A stretch of DNA of 11,003 nucleotides from Fischerella sp. (GTDB lineage Bacteria > Cyanobacteriota > Cyanobacteriia > Cyanobacteriales > Nostocaceae), in NCBI GenBank assembly GCA_026419705.1, contig JANZYY010000125.1, forward strand, positions 1 through 11,003, in the 5' to 3' direction. The notes under the pieces were generated by a model. That model worked only from the letters and a program-made list of their open reading frames with translations, did not search any database and was not told the DNA's origin. Position numbers and translations under genes: made by a program. This document shows positions 1 through 5,995 of the stretch, one piece after another. Positions within the stretch are counted from its first letter, which is position 1. Each line of letters opens with the position of its first letter.

Positions 1-70
1 GGTGCTGGGTTTCTACTGCATGGTAGGTGACACAGCGGTCTACATAGTGGCAGTTTACGCAAATACACAT
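1..70 (-). CDS. ycf34: Ycf34 family iron-sulfur protein, 5' part only
   Basis: The minus strand from 70 reads MCICVNCHYVDRCVTYHAVE and continues off the left edge, so only the first 23 codons are present. The cysteines at residues 2, 4, 7 and 13 and the Y-V-D-R-C motif are the hallmark N-terminus of Ycf34, a small protein shared by cyanobacteria and some plastids. Family knowledge: Ycf34 carries an Fe-S cluster on conserved cysteines and affects photosynthetic electron transport. A GGAG lies about 11 bases upstream of the ATG. It is divergent from the tRNA nucleotidyltransferase gene, with 85 bases between the two start codons. I recognise it from the N-terminal motif alone; the rest cannot be checked here. 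Confidence 0.85.
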   Translation of the reverse strand, partial: MCICVNCHYVDRCVTYHAVETQH

Positions 71-155
71 AATACAACCAACTCCAGAACCTTTATTGTT
101 AATCTAGCTTAAGCCAAAGCTTTATTTCTGAGTTGCTGGGTTTATTTTTATTACA

Positions 156-1400
156 ATGGCTAGTTTATTCTCTTGTTGTCTATTTCCGGAAAATTGGCCT
201 TTTAGCCTGGAATTTTTGCCACAACCAGCTTACATGGTGGGTGGTGCTGTCAGAGATGCGATCCTAGGAAGAACTCGCGAATATCTGGATTTAGATTTTG
301 TTATACCATCCAATGCTGTCAAAGTAGCTCGTCAAATTGCAACGCATTACAAAGCTGGTTTTGTTCTGCTCGACTCAGAAAGACAAATTGCTCGTGTGGT
401 CTTTCCTCATGCTACAGCTGACTTTGCCCAACAAGAAGGAGATAGTCTAGAAGCCGATCTGCATAGACGAGATTTTACAGTAAATGCGATCGCCTATAAC
501 CCCCACACCCAAGAAATCATTGACCCTTTGCAAGGTTGTGCAGACATAAAAAAACATCTTTTGAGGATGGTATCACCTGCCAACTTGGCAGACGATCCCT
601 TACGCTTACTACGGGCCTATCGCCAAGCCTCCCAACTCGACTTTACCATTGAAACAGCAACTCAAGCAGCTATTCGTACTTTGGCGTCACATATAGTTAA
701 AGTTGCCCCCGAACGAGTACGGGTAGAGTTAGGTTATATGCTAGCAAGTTCTCAGGCTACTCCTTGGCTGATCGATGCTAGCAAAGATGGTTTGCTTGCA
801 CCTTTTTTCAAATCCGCCACACCAAAAAACTTCCATCAACTTGCAGAAGTTGACACAGTAGCTAATCAACTTATATCTAGATGGCCGCAATTAAGCGAAC
901 AACTACAAAGCTATGTCCGCGATACTGTCAAAACCACTTGGTTAGGTGTTGCCAAACTTGCTTGTTTGGTGAACCCAAATCCAGAAATAGCAGAAATCGA
1001 ACTGCAAGAACTCACCTACAGCCGTGCAGAAATCAAAGCTGTTACCACCGCCTTGAAACTGTTCCCACAACTAAAAGCTCCCCTGATGACTTTGCGAGAA
1101 CAGTATTTTTTCTTTCAAGAGGCGGGGGCTGTATTTATAAGTACAGCTATTTTATCCGTGGTACACGGTCAATCGGTAGAAGCTATTGCACCCCTAATAA
1201 ACCGCTACCTTAACCCTGACGACCTGGTCGCGCATCCCACCCCTCTAGTGAGTGGGAGAGATATAATGGTAGCATTAAAAACTCCTGCTTCACCACTGGT
1301 AGGCAAACTGCTCACAGAAATTGCGATCGCTCAAATTGAGGGGAAAGTTTCTACACCAGAAGAAGCGATAGAGTATGCAGCCCAGTTAGTTCATGGTTAG
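156..1400 (+). CDS. cca: tRNA nucleotidyltransferase / poly(A) polymerase family (CCA-, CC- or A-adding)
   Basis: This 414-residue protein belongs to the class II nucleotidyltransferases, which build or repair the CCA 3' end of tRNA from CTP and ATP in the cytoplasm. Visible motifs, in order, are GGAVRD (29-34), the catalytic metal-binding pair D45/D47 in LDLDF, RRDFTVNAIAY (104-114), DDPLRLLRA (146-154, the nucleotide-selection helix) and ERVRVEL (186-192). The helical neck/body/tail domain follows to the end. No HD or CBS domain is seen, and the length is normal for the family. Some cyanobacteria are known to split the job between separate CC-adding and A-adding enzymes; the sequence alone does not tell me which this is. 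There is no clear Shine-Dalgarno before the ATG, which is common in cyanobacteria. The gene converges on the HAD hydrolase gene with a 43-base gap. Confidence 0.9.
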   Translation: MASLFSCCLFPENWPFSLEFLPQPAYMVGGAVRDAILGRTREYLDLDFVIPSNAVKVARQIATHYKAGFVLLDSERQIARVVFPHATADFAQQEGDSLEADLHRRDFTVNAIAYNPHTQEIIDPLQGCADIKKHLLRMVSPANLADDPLRLLRAYRQASQLDFTIETATQAAIRTLASHIVKVAPERVRVELGYMLASSQATPWLIDASKDGLLAPFFKSATPKNFHQLAEVDTVANQLISRWPQLSEQLQSYVRDTVKTTWLGVAKLACLVNPNPEIAEIELQELTYSRAEIKAVTTALKLFPQLKAPLMTLREQYFFFQEAGAVFISTAILSVVHGQSVEAIAPLINRYLNPDDLVAHPTPLVSGRDIMVALKTPASPLVGKLLTEIAIAQIEGKVSTPEEAIEYAAQLVHG

Positions 1401-1443
1401 TTGCACATAGACAGAAAGACACAAAGAATGCTGTTCCAGCAAG

Positions 1444-2172
1444 TCATAAGATTTGAATTTCATCAAGTTGATTAATCACTACATCTGCTCCTGCGACATT
1501 CTCTGGCTGACCTACCCAAGTAATACCAATACAACCTGCGGCTTTGGCGTTACGCGCCATTTGCATATCACCAACAGAATCTCCTACCATCAGCGTAGCA
1601 CTAGGCTCTACTCTTAATTTTTCACAAGCTTGTAAAAATAGCGCAGGATTTGGTTTACTCGGCCCTTCATCTACTCCAATTTCTAACTGAATGTAATCGC
1701 TCAGTTGGTGATTTTCTACAAATTTACGCACTTCTTGCGTTGTCGCTGCGGAGAGAATCCCAAGTTTCAGTCCTGCTTCTGATAAGTTCTTCAAGACTTC
1801 TAAACAACCAACAAATAAAGGTGAAGGAGTCTTGCTGATATATTTTTCTGCATCTTCTAAAGCTTGACGGGCTATTTGTAAAGACTCAAACCACCCCCGT
1901 CCAGTTTCGGCTATGTATGCAGCTGCAGCTATTTCTGTTTCGCGGCGACTCGCCACCGCTATCAACCCCGCAGGATCTAAAATATCACCATTGACGCCAA
2001 ATGCCATTAATAATGGTTCGCCAATTCCGGGAATTTGTGCGTCTAAGATCCGCGCTCCTCTTTGGGCAAGCGATCGCAAATACGCTTGTGAGTCTTCCAA
2101 AGTACCATTTTTGTCAAACAAAATCGCCTGGATATTAGGAAAAGTAACGTTTCTACACTTAATAGTTGCCAA
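1444..2172 (-). CDS. HAD-superfamily hydrolase (phosphatase-like) with altered motif I
   Basis: With the TTG start at 2172 the protein has 242 residues. The frame stays open to an ATG at 2232, but that would add 20 residues encoded by heptamer repeat DNA. The TTG has a perfect AGGAGG (2179-2184 on the plus strand) six bases upstream, so I prefer it. The Rossmann HAD fold is shown by motif I FDKNGTLED (19-27, nucleophile D20), motif II ILSAAT (Ser141), motif III Lys173 in SKPNP, and motif IV VGDSVGD (D198, D202). Residues ~30-115 form the helical cap, resembling phosphoglycolate phosphatase/Gph-type enzymes. The usual second aspartate of DxDGT, the general acid/base, is Asn22 here. The substrate cannot be told. 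The gene lies downstream of rps1 on the same strand but behind that gene's terminator. Confidence 0.85.
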   Translation of the reverse strand: MATIKCRNVTFPNIQAILFDKNGTLEDSQAYLRSLAQRGARILDAQIPGIGEPLLMAFGVNGDILDPAGLIAVASRRETEIAAAAYIAETGRGWFESLQIARQALEDAEKYISKTPSPLFVGCLEVLKNLSEAGLKLGILSAATTQEVRKFVENHQLSDYIQLEIGVDEGPSKPNPALFLQACEKLRVEPSATLMVGDSVGDMQMARNAKAAGCIGITWVGQPENVAGADVVINQLDEIQIL

Positions 2173-2178
2173 AAGATT

Positions 2179-2184
2179 CCTCCT
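2179..2184 (-). promoter_or_regulatory. Ribosome binding site that decides the HAD hydrolase start
   Basis: On the minus strand a perfect AGGAGG is followed by AATCTT and then TTG in the hydrolase frame. It is among the strongest Shine-Dalgarno matches in the window. The upstream ATG at 2232 has none, so translation most likely starts at the TTG (2172-2170). Confidence 0.75.
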
Positions 2185-2187
2185 GTT

Positions 2188-2270
2188 TTGTTGATTGTTG
2201 TTTGTTGGTTGTTGTTTGTTTGGAATATGCAACCACCAACTACTAACTACTAACTACCAACTACTAACCA
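2188..2270. repeat. Two opposed heptanucleotide arrays (TTGTTGN x5 and CYAACYA x5)
   Basis: Positions 2188-2222 are five consecutive heptamers: TTGTTGA, TTGTTGT, TTGTTGG, TTGTTGT, TTGTTTG. Positions 2236-2270 are five more: CCAACTA, CTAACTA, CTAACTA, CCAACTA, CTAACCA. A 13-base non-repeat centre separates them. The second block is roughly the complement of the first, so a transcript could fold back on itself. These are short tandem heptamer repeats of the type known from heterocystous cyanobacteria. They fill nearly the whole spacer between the rps1 terminator and the hydrolase ribosome binding site. Confidence 0.85.
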
Positions 2271-2273
2271 ACA

Positions 2274-2302
2274 TAAAAAAAGAGGGACAATCAATCCCTC
2301 TC
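2274..2302 (-). terminator. Intrinsic terminator of rps1
   Basis: A perfect 7-bp stem is formed by AGAGGGA (2281-2287) and TCCCTCT (2295-2301) with a 7-base loop. On the minus strand the stem is followed by a run of six to seven T. It lies about 80 bases past the rps1 stop and points the right way to end rps1 transcription before the hydrolase gene. Confidence 0.8.
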
Positions 2303-2325
2303 TATTACGATACTTTCTCATTCTT

Positions 2326-2361
2326 TAAGCCGTTACAGAATATTAAGCCGTTATGGAATAT
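2326..2361. repeat. 18-bp tandem duplication in the rps1 3' untranslated region
   Basis: Two adjacent 18-base copies, 2326-2343 and 2344-2361, each begin TAAGCCGTTA and end GAATAT. They differ only at two neighbouring bases (CA versus TG). The duplication lies between the rps1 stop and the rps1 terminator. Confidence 0.8.
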
Positions 2362-2378
2362 ATATATTATTTCATATA

Positions 2379-3395
2379 CTATTCTTCAATAGCGGCCGGA
2401 ATTTCTTCTTCAATGGCGGCTGGAATTTCCTCTTCAATTGCGGCTACTTCAGTTGCTTCCACAGGGAAAGCAGCAGACGCAGTCGCACCTTGTTGTTTGG
2501 CTAATAGCTGTTCGCGATATTTAGCAGCCATTTCTTCAGCCTTGTCATAAACTAAATCGCGATTCTTAATCATGTCACCCGGTTCGGGTTCCAGCTGTTT
2601 TGTAGATAGAGATATTCGGCCTCGTTCAGCATCCAAGTCAATGATCATGACTTTAACTTCATCATTGACATTGAATACGCTGTGGGGTGTATCAATATGT
2701 TCGTGAGATATTTCAGAAATATGTAATAGACCACTGACGCCGCCAATATCAATAAAGGCACCATAGGGCTTGATACCGCGCACAGTACCGATTACTACCT
2801 CACCAACCTCGAGACGGTTCATCTTACGCTCAACCAGTGCTCGACGGTGGGACAATACTAAGCGGTTACGCTCCTCATCTACTTCTAAGAACTTCAATGG
2901 TAGTTCTTCACCCACCAATTCCTCTTTAGGCTTGCGAGTACTAATGTGAGAACCTGGAATAAATCCACGCAATCCCTCAATTCGTACCAGCGCTCCACCA
3001 CGATTGGTGGCAAACACCACAGAACGGACTGTTGCATCTTCTGCTTGCAACTGGCGTACTCTTTCCCAAGCCCGCATGTATTCTATACGGCGAATAGAAA
3101 GAGTTAATTGTCCTTCTTCATTTTCATCACTGAGAATGTAAAATTCCCGTGTTTCGTTAGATTGTAAAACCTCTTCCGGGCTATCTACCCGGTTAATAGA
3201 CATTTCTTGTATGGGTATGTATGCTGCGGTTTTAGCACCTATGTCAATCAGAGCGCCGCGTGGCTCTATACTGAAAACCGTACCGGGTACAATATCACCA
3301 GGGCTAAAATGATAATCGTATTTGTCCAGTAAAGCAGCGAATTCTTCGTGAGTAAACCCAATCTCGGTAATAGCAGTTGATTTCTGATTGACCAT
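2379..3395 (-). CDS. rps1: 30S ribosomal protein S1 homologue, cyanobacterial three-domain form
   Basis: The protein has 338 residues, much shorter than the six-repeat S1 of Escherichia coli and typical of the cyanobacterial/plastid form. Three S1 (OB-fold RNA-binding) domains are visible at about 32-104, 117-187 and 196-267. The third is the most canonical (VIGTVRGIKPYGAFIDIGG, then SGLLHISEIS). Family role: binds mRNA on the 30S subunit during initiation. The C-terminal tail (about 300-338) is acidic and low-complexity, ending in 2.6 copies of the octapeptide AAIEEEIP (318-338). AGGA lies 10 bases before the ATG. The gene has its own promoter candidate upstream and its own terminator downstream, so it seems to be transcribed apart from psbB-psbT. 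Cyanobacteria often carry a second S1-like gene (nbp1); the longer tail here favours the main rps1. Confidence 0.92.
   Translation of the reverse strand: MVNQKSTAITEIGFTHEEFAALLDKYDYHFSPGDIVPGTVFSIEPRGALIDIGAKTAAYIPIQEMSINRVDSPEEVLQSNETREFYILSDENEEGQLTLSIRRIEYMRAWERVRQLQAEDATVRSVVFATNRGGALVRIEGLRGFIPGSHISTRKPKEELVGEELPLKFLEVDEERNRLVLSHRRALVERKMNRLEVGEVVIGTVRGIKPYGAFIDIGGVSGLLHISEISHEHIDTPHSVFNVNDEVKVMIIDLDAERGRISLSTKQLEPEPGDMIKNRDLVYDKAEEMAAKYREQLLAKQQGATASAAFPVEATEVAAIEEEIPAAIEEEIPAAIEE
2382..2444 (-). repeat. 24-bp in-frame tandem repeat encoding the S1 acidic tail
   Basis: The last 21 codons of rps1 are 2.6 copies of a 24-base unit encoding AAIEEEIP. The copies differ only at scattered, mostly third-position bases. 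The repeat length is a multiple of three, so copy number can change without breaking the frame. Confidence 0.85.
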
Positions 3396-3450
3396 GCTGG
3401 TTGTTTCCTGGTTTTTAGTCTCCGTAATGGTTTTGCCTTAAGCGTTATGT

Positions 3451-3474
3451 ATTATATGCAAGCGCCTAATAGGC
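3451..3474 (-). promoter_or_regulatory. Candidate rps1 promoter with an overlapping palindrome
   Basis: On the minus strand a perfect TATAAT (3451-3456) lies 55 bases before the rps1 ATG. No good TTGACA is found at the usual spacing. An 11-base palindrome, GCCTAATAGGC (3464-3474), covers part of the -10 to -35 spacer and could be a repressor or activator site. The -10 match is good; the operator idea is inference. Confidence 0.45.
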
Positions 3475-3597
3475 AGGCTACACCTATCATCTCTTCTTAT
3501 GCTAGCGCAGAAAAGCTGACTTAACGCGTATTAACTTCCAGATAGTAGATTATATCAAATATCGAAAACTTTTTATGTAAAGAGTCAATAGTTATGA

Positions 3598-3631
3598 GTG
3601 TAGAGACGTGCTATTTGAAGCGTCTTTACAC
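3598..3631. repeat. Degenerate GTAGAGACG inverted repeat
   Basis: GTGTAGAGACG (3598-3608) pairs with CGTCTTTACAC (3621-3631), an 11-bp stem with one G-T pair and a 12-base loop. The GTAGAGACG...CGTCTCTAC form is a very common intergenic inverted repeat in Nostoc-type genomes. This copy is in the spacer between the psbT terminator and rps1. No gene is seen in that spacer (3396-3666). Confidence 0.7.
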
Positions 3632-3666
3632 CGCTACTATGGGCTATGAGTTATGAACTTTTGACT

Positions 3667-3708
3667 AAAAATAACCGCTGTTACTCACATCGAGAATAAC
3701 AGCGGTTA
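3667..3708 (-). terminator. Intrinsic terminator of psbB-psbT
   Basis: A perfect 12-bp stem is formed by TAACCGCTGTTA (3672-3683) and TAACAGCGGTTA (3697-3708) with a 13-base loop. On the minus strand it is followed by five T (3667-3671). It starts 50 bases past the psbT stop. This is the strongest terminator in the window and should stop photosystem transcription before rps1. Confidence 0.88.
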
Positions 3709-3758
3709 CTTGTTATTTGTTTTTAAAGATTGCCATCAAAAATTTGGCATTTGTAAAA

Positions 3759-3863
3759 TTACTTCTCTTTCCTTTCGATGCGAGGAGGTTCGCGGAATGC
3801 GACCGCAAAGAAGAGAGTTCCAATTGCCAAAGTCAAAATCAGGATGTATGCCACGCTTTCCAT
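3759..3863 (-). CDS. psbT: Photosystem II reaction centre protein T
   Basis: The minus strand encodes a 34-residue protein beginning MESVAYILILTLAIGTLFFA and ending in a basic tail with PPRIERKEK. This is the standard PsbT: one transmembrane helix (about 2-24) with a short charged C-terminus, in the thylakoid membrane at the photosystem II monomer interface. AGGAG lies eight bases before the ATG. It is downstream of psbB on the same strand, the usual order in cyanobacteria and plastids, and is followed by a strong terminator, so psbB and psbT are probably one transcription unit. It is below the size cut-off of many gene finders. Confidence 0.97.
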   Translation of the reverse strand: MESVAYILILTLAIGTLFFAVAFREPPRIERKEK

Positions 3864-3896
3864 ATCACTAGCTCCTGCATATCTAGCCTTTGACAC

Positions 3897-3920
3897 TCTC
3901 ACAGCATTTTGCTGATGAGA
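3897..3920 (-). promoter_or_regulatory. Hairpin in the psbT leader
   Basis: CTCA-CAGCA (3898-3906) pairs with TGCTG-A-TGAG (3910-3919): about nine or ten base pairs with one bulged A and a three-base loop, without a T run. It lies about 35 bases before the psbT start and about 20 before its Shine-Dalgarno. It could be an mRNA processing or stability element, but nothing in the sequence proves this. Confidence 0.35.
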
Positions 3921-4015
3921 TTCTTGCTTCATAGGGAGTTTGAGACTTTACCCTCAGCAAGCATCCACCGTGTGTCTCACGGCAGTAATGTATAGTTTAC
4001 CAAGCTACGAGCAAG

Positions 4016-4104
4016 ATTGGGAATTGGGCATTGGGAATTGGGTACTGGGTATTGGGATTTTTAATTCTTAGTCCCCAGTTCCGAATCCCTAGTCCCTGCT
4101 CCCT
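4016..4104. repeat. Two opposed heptanucleotide arrays between psbB and psbT
   Basis: Positions 4016-4057 are six perfect-register heptamers: ATTGGGA, ATTGGGC, ATTGGGA, ATTGGGT, ACTGGGT, ATTGGGA. Positions 4070-4104 are five more of complementary type: AGTCCCC, AGTTCCG, AATCCCT, AGTCCCT, GCTCCCT. Twelve AT-rich bases separate them. The transcript can pair TGGG with CCCA/TCCC in many registers. The array starts six bases past the psbB stop and accounts for over a third of the 247-base psbB-psbT spacer. Confidence 0.9.
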
Positions 4105-4110
4105 CAAACT

Positions 4111-5640
4111 TTAGACAGCTTCCTTCTTCCGGGTTGTCACGTCACCCACTTTCGCAAACACACCAAACTCTACTTGTTCTTCCAAATCTGGATCAATACC
4201 AGCAAATACATCTCGGTAGATAGTGCGGGCACCATGCCAGATATGACCAAAGAAGAACAACAGAGCAAAGCAGGCGTGTGCGAAGGTAAACCAACCTCTT
4301 GGACTGGTGCGGAATACACCATCAGAGTTTAAGGTTTCCCTGTCAAATTCAAAGATTTCGCCCAATTGAGCTTTACGTGCCCACTTCTTCACTTCGGCAG
4401 GATCTGTGAAGGTTTGACCGTTGAGGTCACCACCGTAGAAAGCTACTTTCACACCAGTTTGCTCGAAGCTATATTTAGATTCTGCCCGACGGAAGGGAAT
4501 GTCAGCGCGGACGATTCCATTTTTGTCGGTCAAAACCACTGGGAAGGTTTCAAAGAAGTTGGGCATCCGGCGCACTTCTAATTCCCGTCCGTCGGCATCT
4601 GTAAAGACTGCGTGGCCTATCCAGGACTGGGCGATGCCATCACCCTTGTTCATGGGGCCTGCACGGAATAAACCGCCTTTGGCAGGACTATTGCCAACAT
4701 AATCATAGAATGCCAATTTTTCGGGAATTTGCGACCAAGCTTGCTCAAGAGTTGCACCATTAGCAAGGCTTGTTTGAACCCGGCGCTGAATTTCCTGCTT
4801 GAAGTAACCTTGATCCCACTGATAGCGAGTAGGACCAAACAACTCGATGGGGGTAGTAGCGCTACCGTACCACATTGTGCCTGCAACTACGAAAGCTGCG
4901 AAGAATACAGCGGCAATACTGCTAGAAAGCACTGTTTCAATGTTACCCATCCGCAAGGCTTTATAAAGCCGTTCGGGTGGTCTTACAGACAGGTGGAATA
5001 AACCAGCAATAATGCCAACGATACCAGCAGCGATATGGTGAGCTACTACGCCACCAGGATTAAACGGGTTAAAGCCATCTGGTCCCCATTCTGGTGCAAC
5101 TGGTTCTATGTGACCGCTTAAGCCGTATGGATCGGAAACCCACATTCCCGGTCCCCAAAGTCCGGTAAGGTGGAAAGCTCCAAAGCCAAAGCAAAGTAGA
5201 CCAGCTAAGAATAGGTGAATGCCAAACATCTTTGGCAAGTCGAGAGCAGGTTCACCCGTGCGGGGGTCTTGGAACAGTTCCAGATCCCAGTAAACCCAGT
5301 GCCAAACTGCAGCTAAGAACAACAGACCAGAGAGAATAATATGAGCGGCGGCAACGCCTTCAAATGACCAGAAACCTGGATCGTAGTTGGCAGCCCCAAT
5401 TACGTTCCAGCCGCCCCAAGAGCCAACAACGCCCAAGCGTGCCATGAAGGGCAGCACAAACATTCCTTGACGCCACATGGGGTTGAGAACGGGGTCGCTG
5501 GGGTCATAAATGGCCAGTTCATACAGAGCCATTGAGCCAGCCCAGCCTGCCACTAAAGCTGTATGCATCAAGTGTACAGAAATCAGCCGTCCCGGATCGT
5601 TCAGAACGACTGTGTGTACTCGGTACCAAGGTAGTCCCAT
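4111..5640 (-). CDS. psbB: Photosystem II CP47 chlorophyll-binding core antenna protein
   Basis: The 509-residue protein begins MGLPWYRVHTVVLNDPGRL and is full length for CP47, the inner antenna that binds chlorophyll a and passes excitation to the photosystem II reaction centre in the thylakoid membrane. Six transmembrane helices are visible at about 21-41, 94-116, 139-158, 196-218, 236-258 and 450-472. A large lumenal loop lies between the last two. All the histidines known as chlorophyll ligands in the family are present: 9, 23, 26, 100, 114, 142, 157, 201, 202, 216, 455, 466 and 469. GAGGAG lies eight bases before the ATG. It is upstream of psbT on the same strand. I see nothing abnormal in the protein. 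Confidence 0.99.
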   Translation of the reverse strand: MGLPWYRVHTVVLNDPGRLISVHLMHTALVAGWAGSMALYELAIYDPSDPVLNPMWRQGMFVLPFMARLGVVGSWGGWNVIGAANYDPGFWSFEGVAAAHIILSGLLFLAAVWHWVYWDLELFQDPRTGEPALDLPKMFGIHLFLAGLLCFGFGAFHLTGLWGPGMWVSDPYGLSGHIEPVAPEWGPDGFNPFNPGGVVAHHIAAGIVGIIAGLFHLSVRPPERLYKALRMGNIETVLSSSIAAVFFAAFVVAGTMWYGSATTPIELFGPTRYQWDQGYFKQEIQRRVQTSLANGATLEQAWSQIPEKLAFYDYVGNSPAKGGLFRAGPMNKGDGIAQSWIGHAVFTDADGRELEVRRMPNFFETFPVVLTDKNGIVRADIPFRRAESKYSFEQTGVKVAFYGGDLNGQTFTDPAEVKKWARKAQLGEIFEFDRETLNSDGVFRTSPRGWFTFAHACFALLFFFGHIWHGARTIYRDVFAGIDPDLEEQVEFGVFAKVGDVTTRKKEAV

Positions 5641-5905
5641 CGACTACGCTCCTCCTCGATGAGTTTGTTTACAAAGCAATTTTCTTGTTTTTTTTATTGC
5701 TAGAGCCTGAATTTTCCACAGCTTGGTCTTAAAAGTTAGACAGTGTGGCTGCTTCGGCAATACAACACTTACCTTTTAGGAACTAGCCGTGAAGGTAGCG
5801 ATCGCCAAGCAAAAATGAGAATGTTTAAAAAAGTGTAACTATTGATGGAGCTGTTTGCAAGCGTATAAAGGCACTTGGGGTTGGTTACTCTTTGGTAGAT
5901 AGCGC
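5641..5905 (-). promoter_or_regulatory. psbB upstream region
   Basis: About 265 bases lie between the psbB start and the next heptamer array. A strong GAGGAG ribosome binding site is next to psbB. I found no convincing -10/-35 pair, so the promoter is placed here only because of its position. An A-rich run (about 5688-5696, seen as T on the plus strand) lies in the leader and one HIP1 octamer lies inside. No open frame with coding character is seen. Confidence 0.35.
5798..5805. repeat. HIP1 octamer GCGATCGC (one of seven)
   Basis: The palindrome GCGATCGC is found at 486, 1323, 2070, 5798, 7265, 7963 and 10512 (start positions). This is far above chance for DNA of this composition and marks many cyanobacterial genomes. 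Four copies lie in well-supported coding regions and one in the hydrolase gene; this copy, in the psbB leader, is clearly intergenic. The copy at 10512 lies in a doubtful ORF. Confidence 0.9.
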
Positions 5906-5982
5906 TTGGTAGTTAGTAGTTGGCAGTTGTTTGTTGTTTGTAACAAACAGTTAACAATCAACTACCATCAACCAACTACTAA
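5906..5982. repeat. Eleven-unit heptamer array that is an inverted repeat
   Basis: The 77 bases divide into eleven heptamers without a break: TTGGTAG, TTAGTAG, TTGGCAG, TTGTTTG, TTGTTTG, TAACAAA, CAGTTAA, CAATCAA, CTACCAT, CAACCAA, CTACTAA. The left five are the complementary type of the right six. TAGTAGTTGG (5914-5923) and CCAACTACTA (5972-5981) are perfect 10-bp arms, and TGTTTG/CAAACA pair near the centre. The array lies 13 bases past the stop of the 111-residue gene and upstream of psbB. It has no T run, so it is not a classic terminator. Confidence 0.88.
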
Positions 5983-5995
5983 AAATCCCTATCTT

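Noticed and set aside
881..1213. 110-codon plus-strand ORF inside the tRNA nucleotidyltransferase gene
   Set aside because: It overlaps a well-supported gene in another frame, and its composition (many Arg, Thr, Cys in clusters) looks like an out-of-frame translation.
1913..2194. 93-codon plus-strand ORF opposite the HAD hydrolase gene
   Set aside because: It is antisense to conserved HAD motifs, with no ribosome binding site or recognisable domain.
2188..2270. CRISPR array
   Set aside because: The repeats are only seven bases, contiguous and without spacers, and no cas genes are present.
4729..5001. 90-codon ORF antisense to psbB
   Set aside because: It is a shadow of a highly conserved gene; all the coding signal is on the minus strand in the CP47 frame.
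5641..5995. psbN or psbH gene near psbB, as in plastids
   Set aside because: Neither strand gives a PsbN- or PsbH-like reading frame in the flanking spacers. These genes usually lie elsewhere in cyanobacteria.
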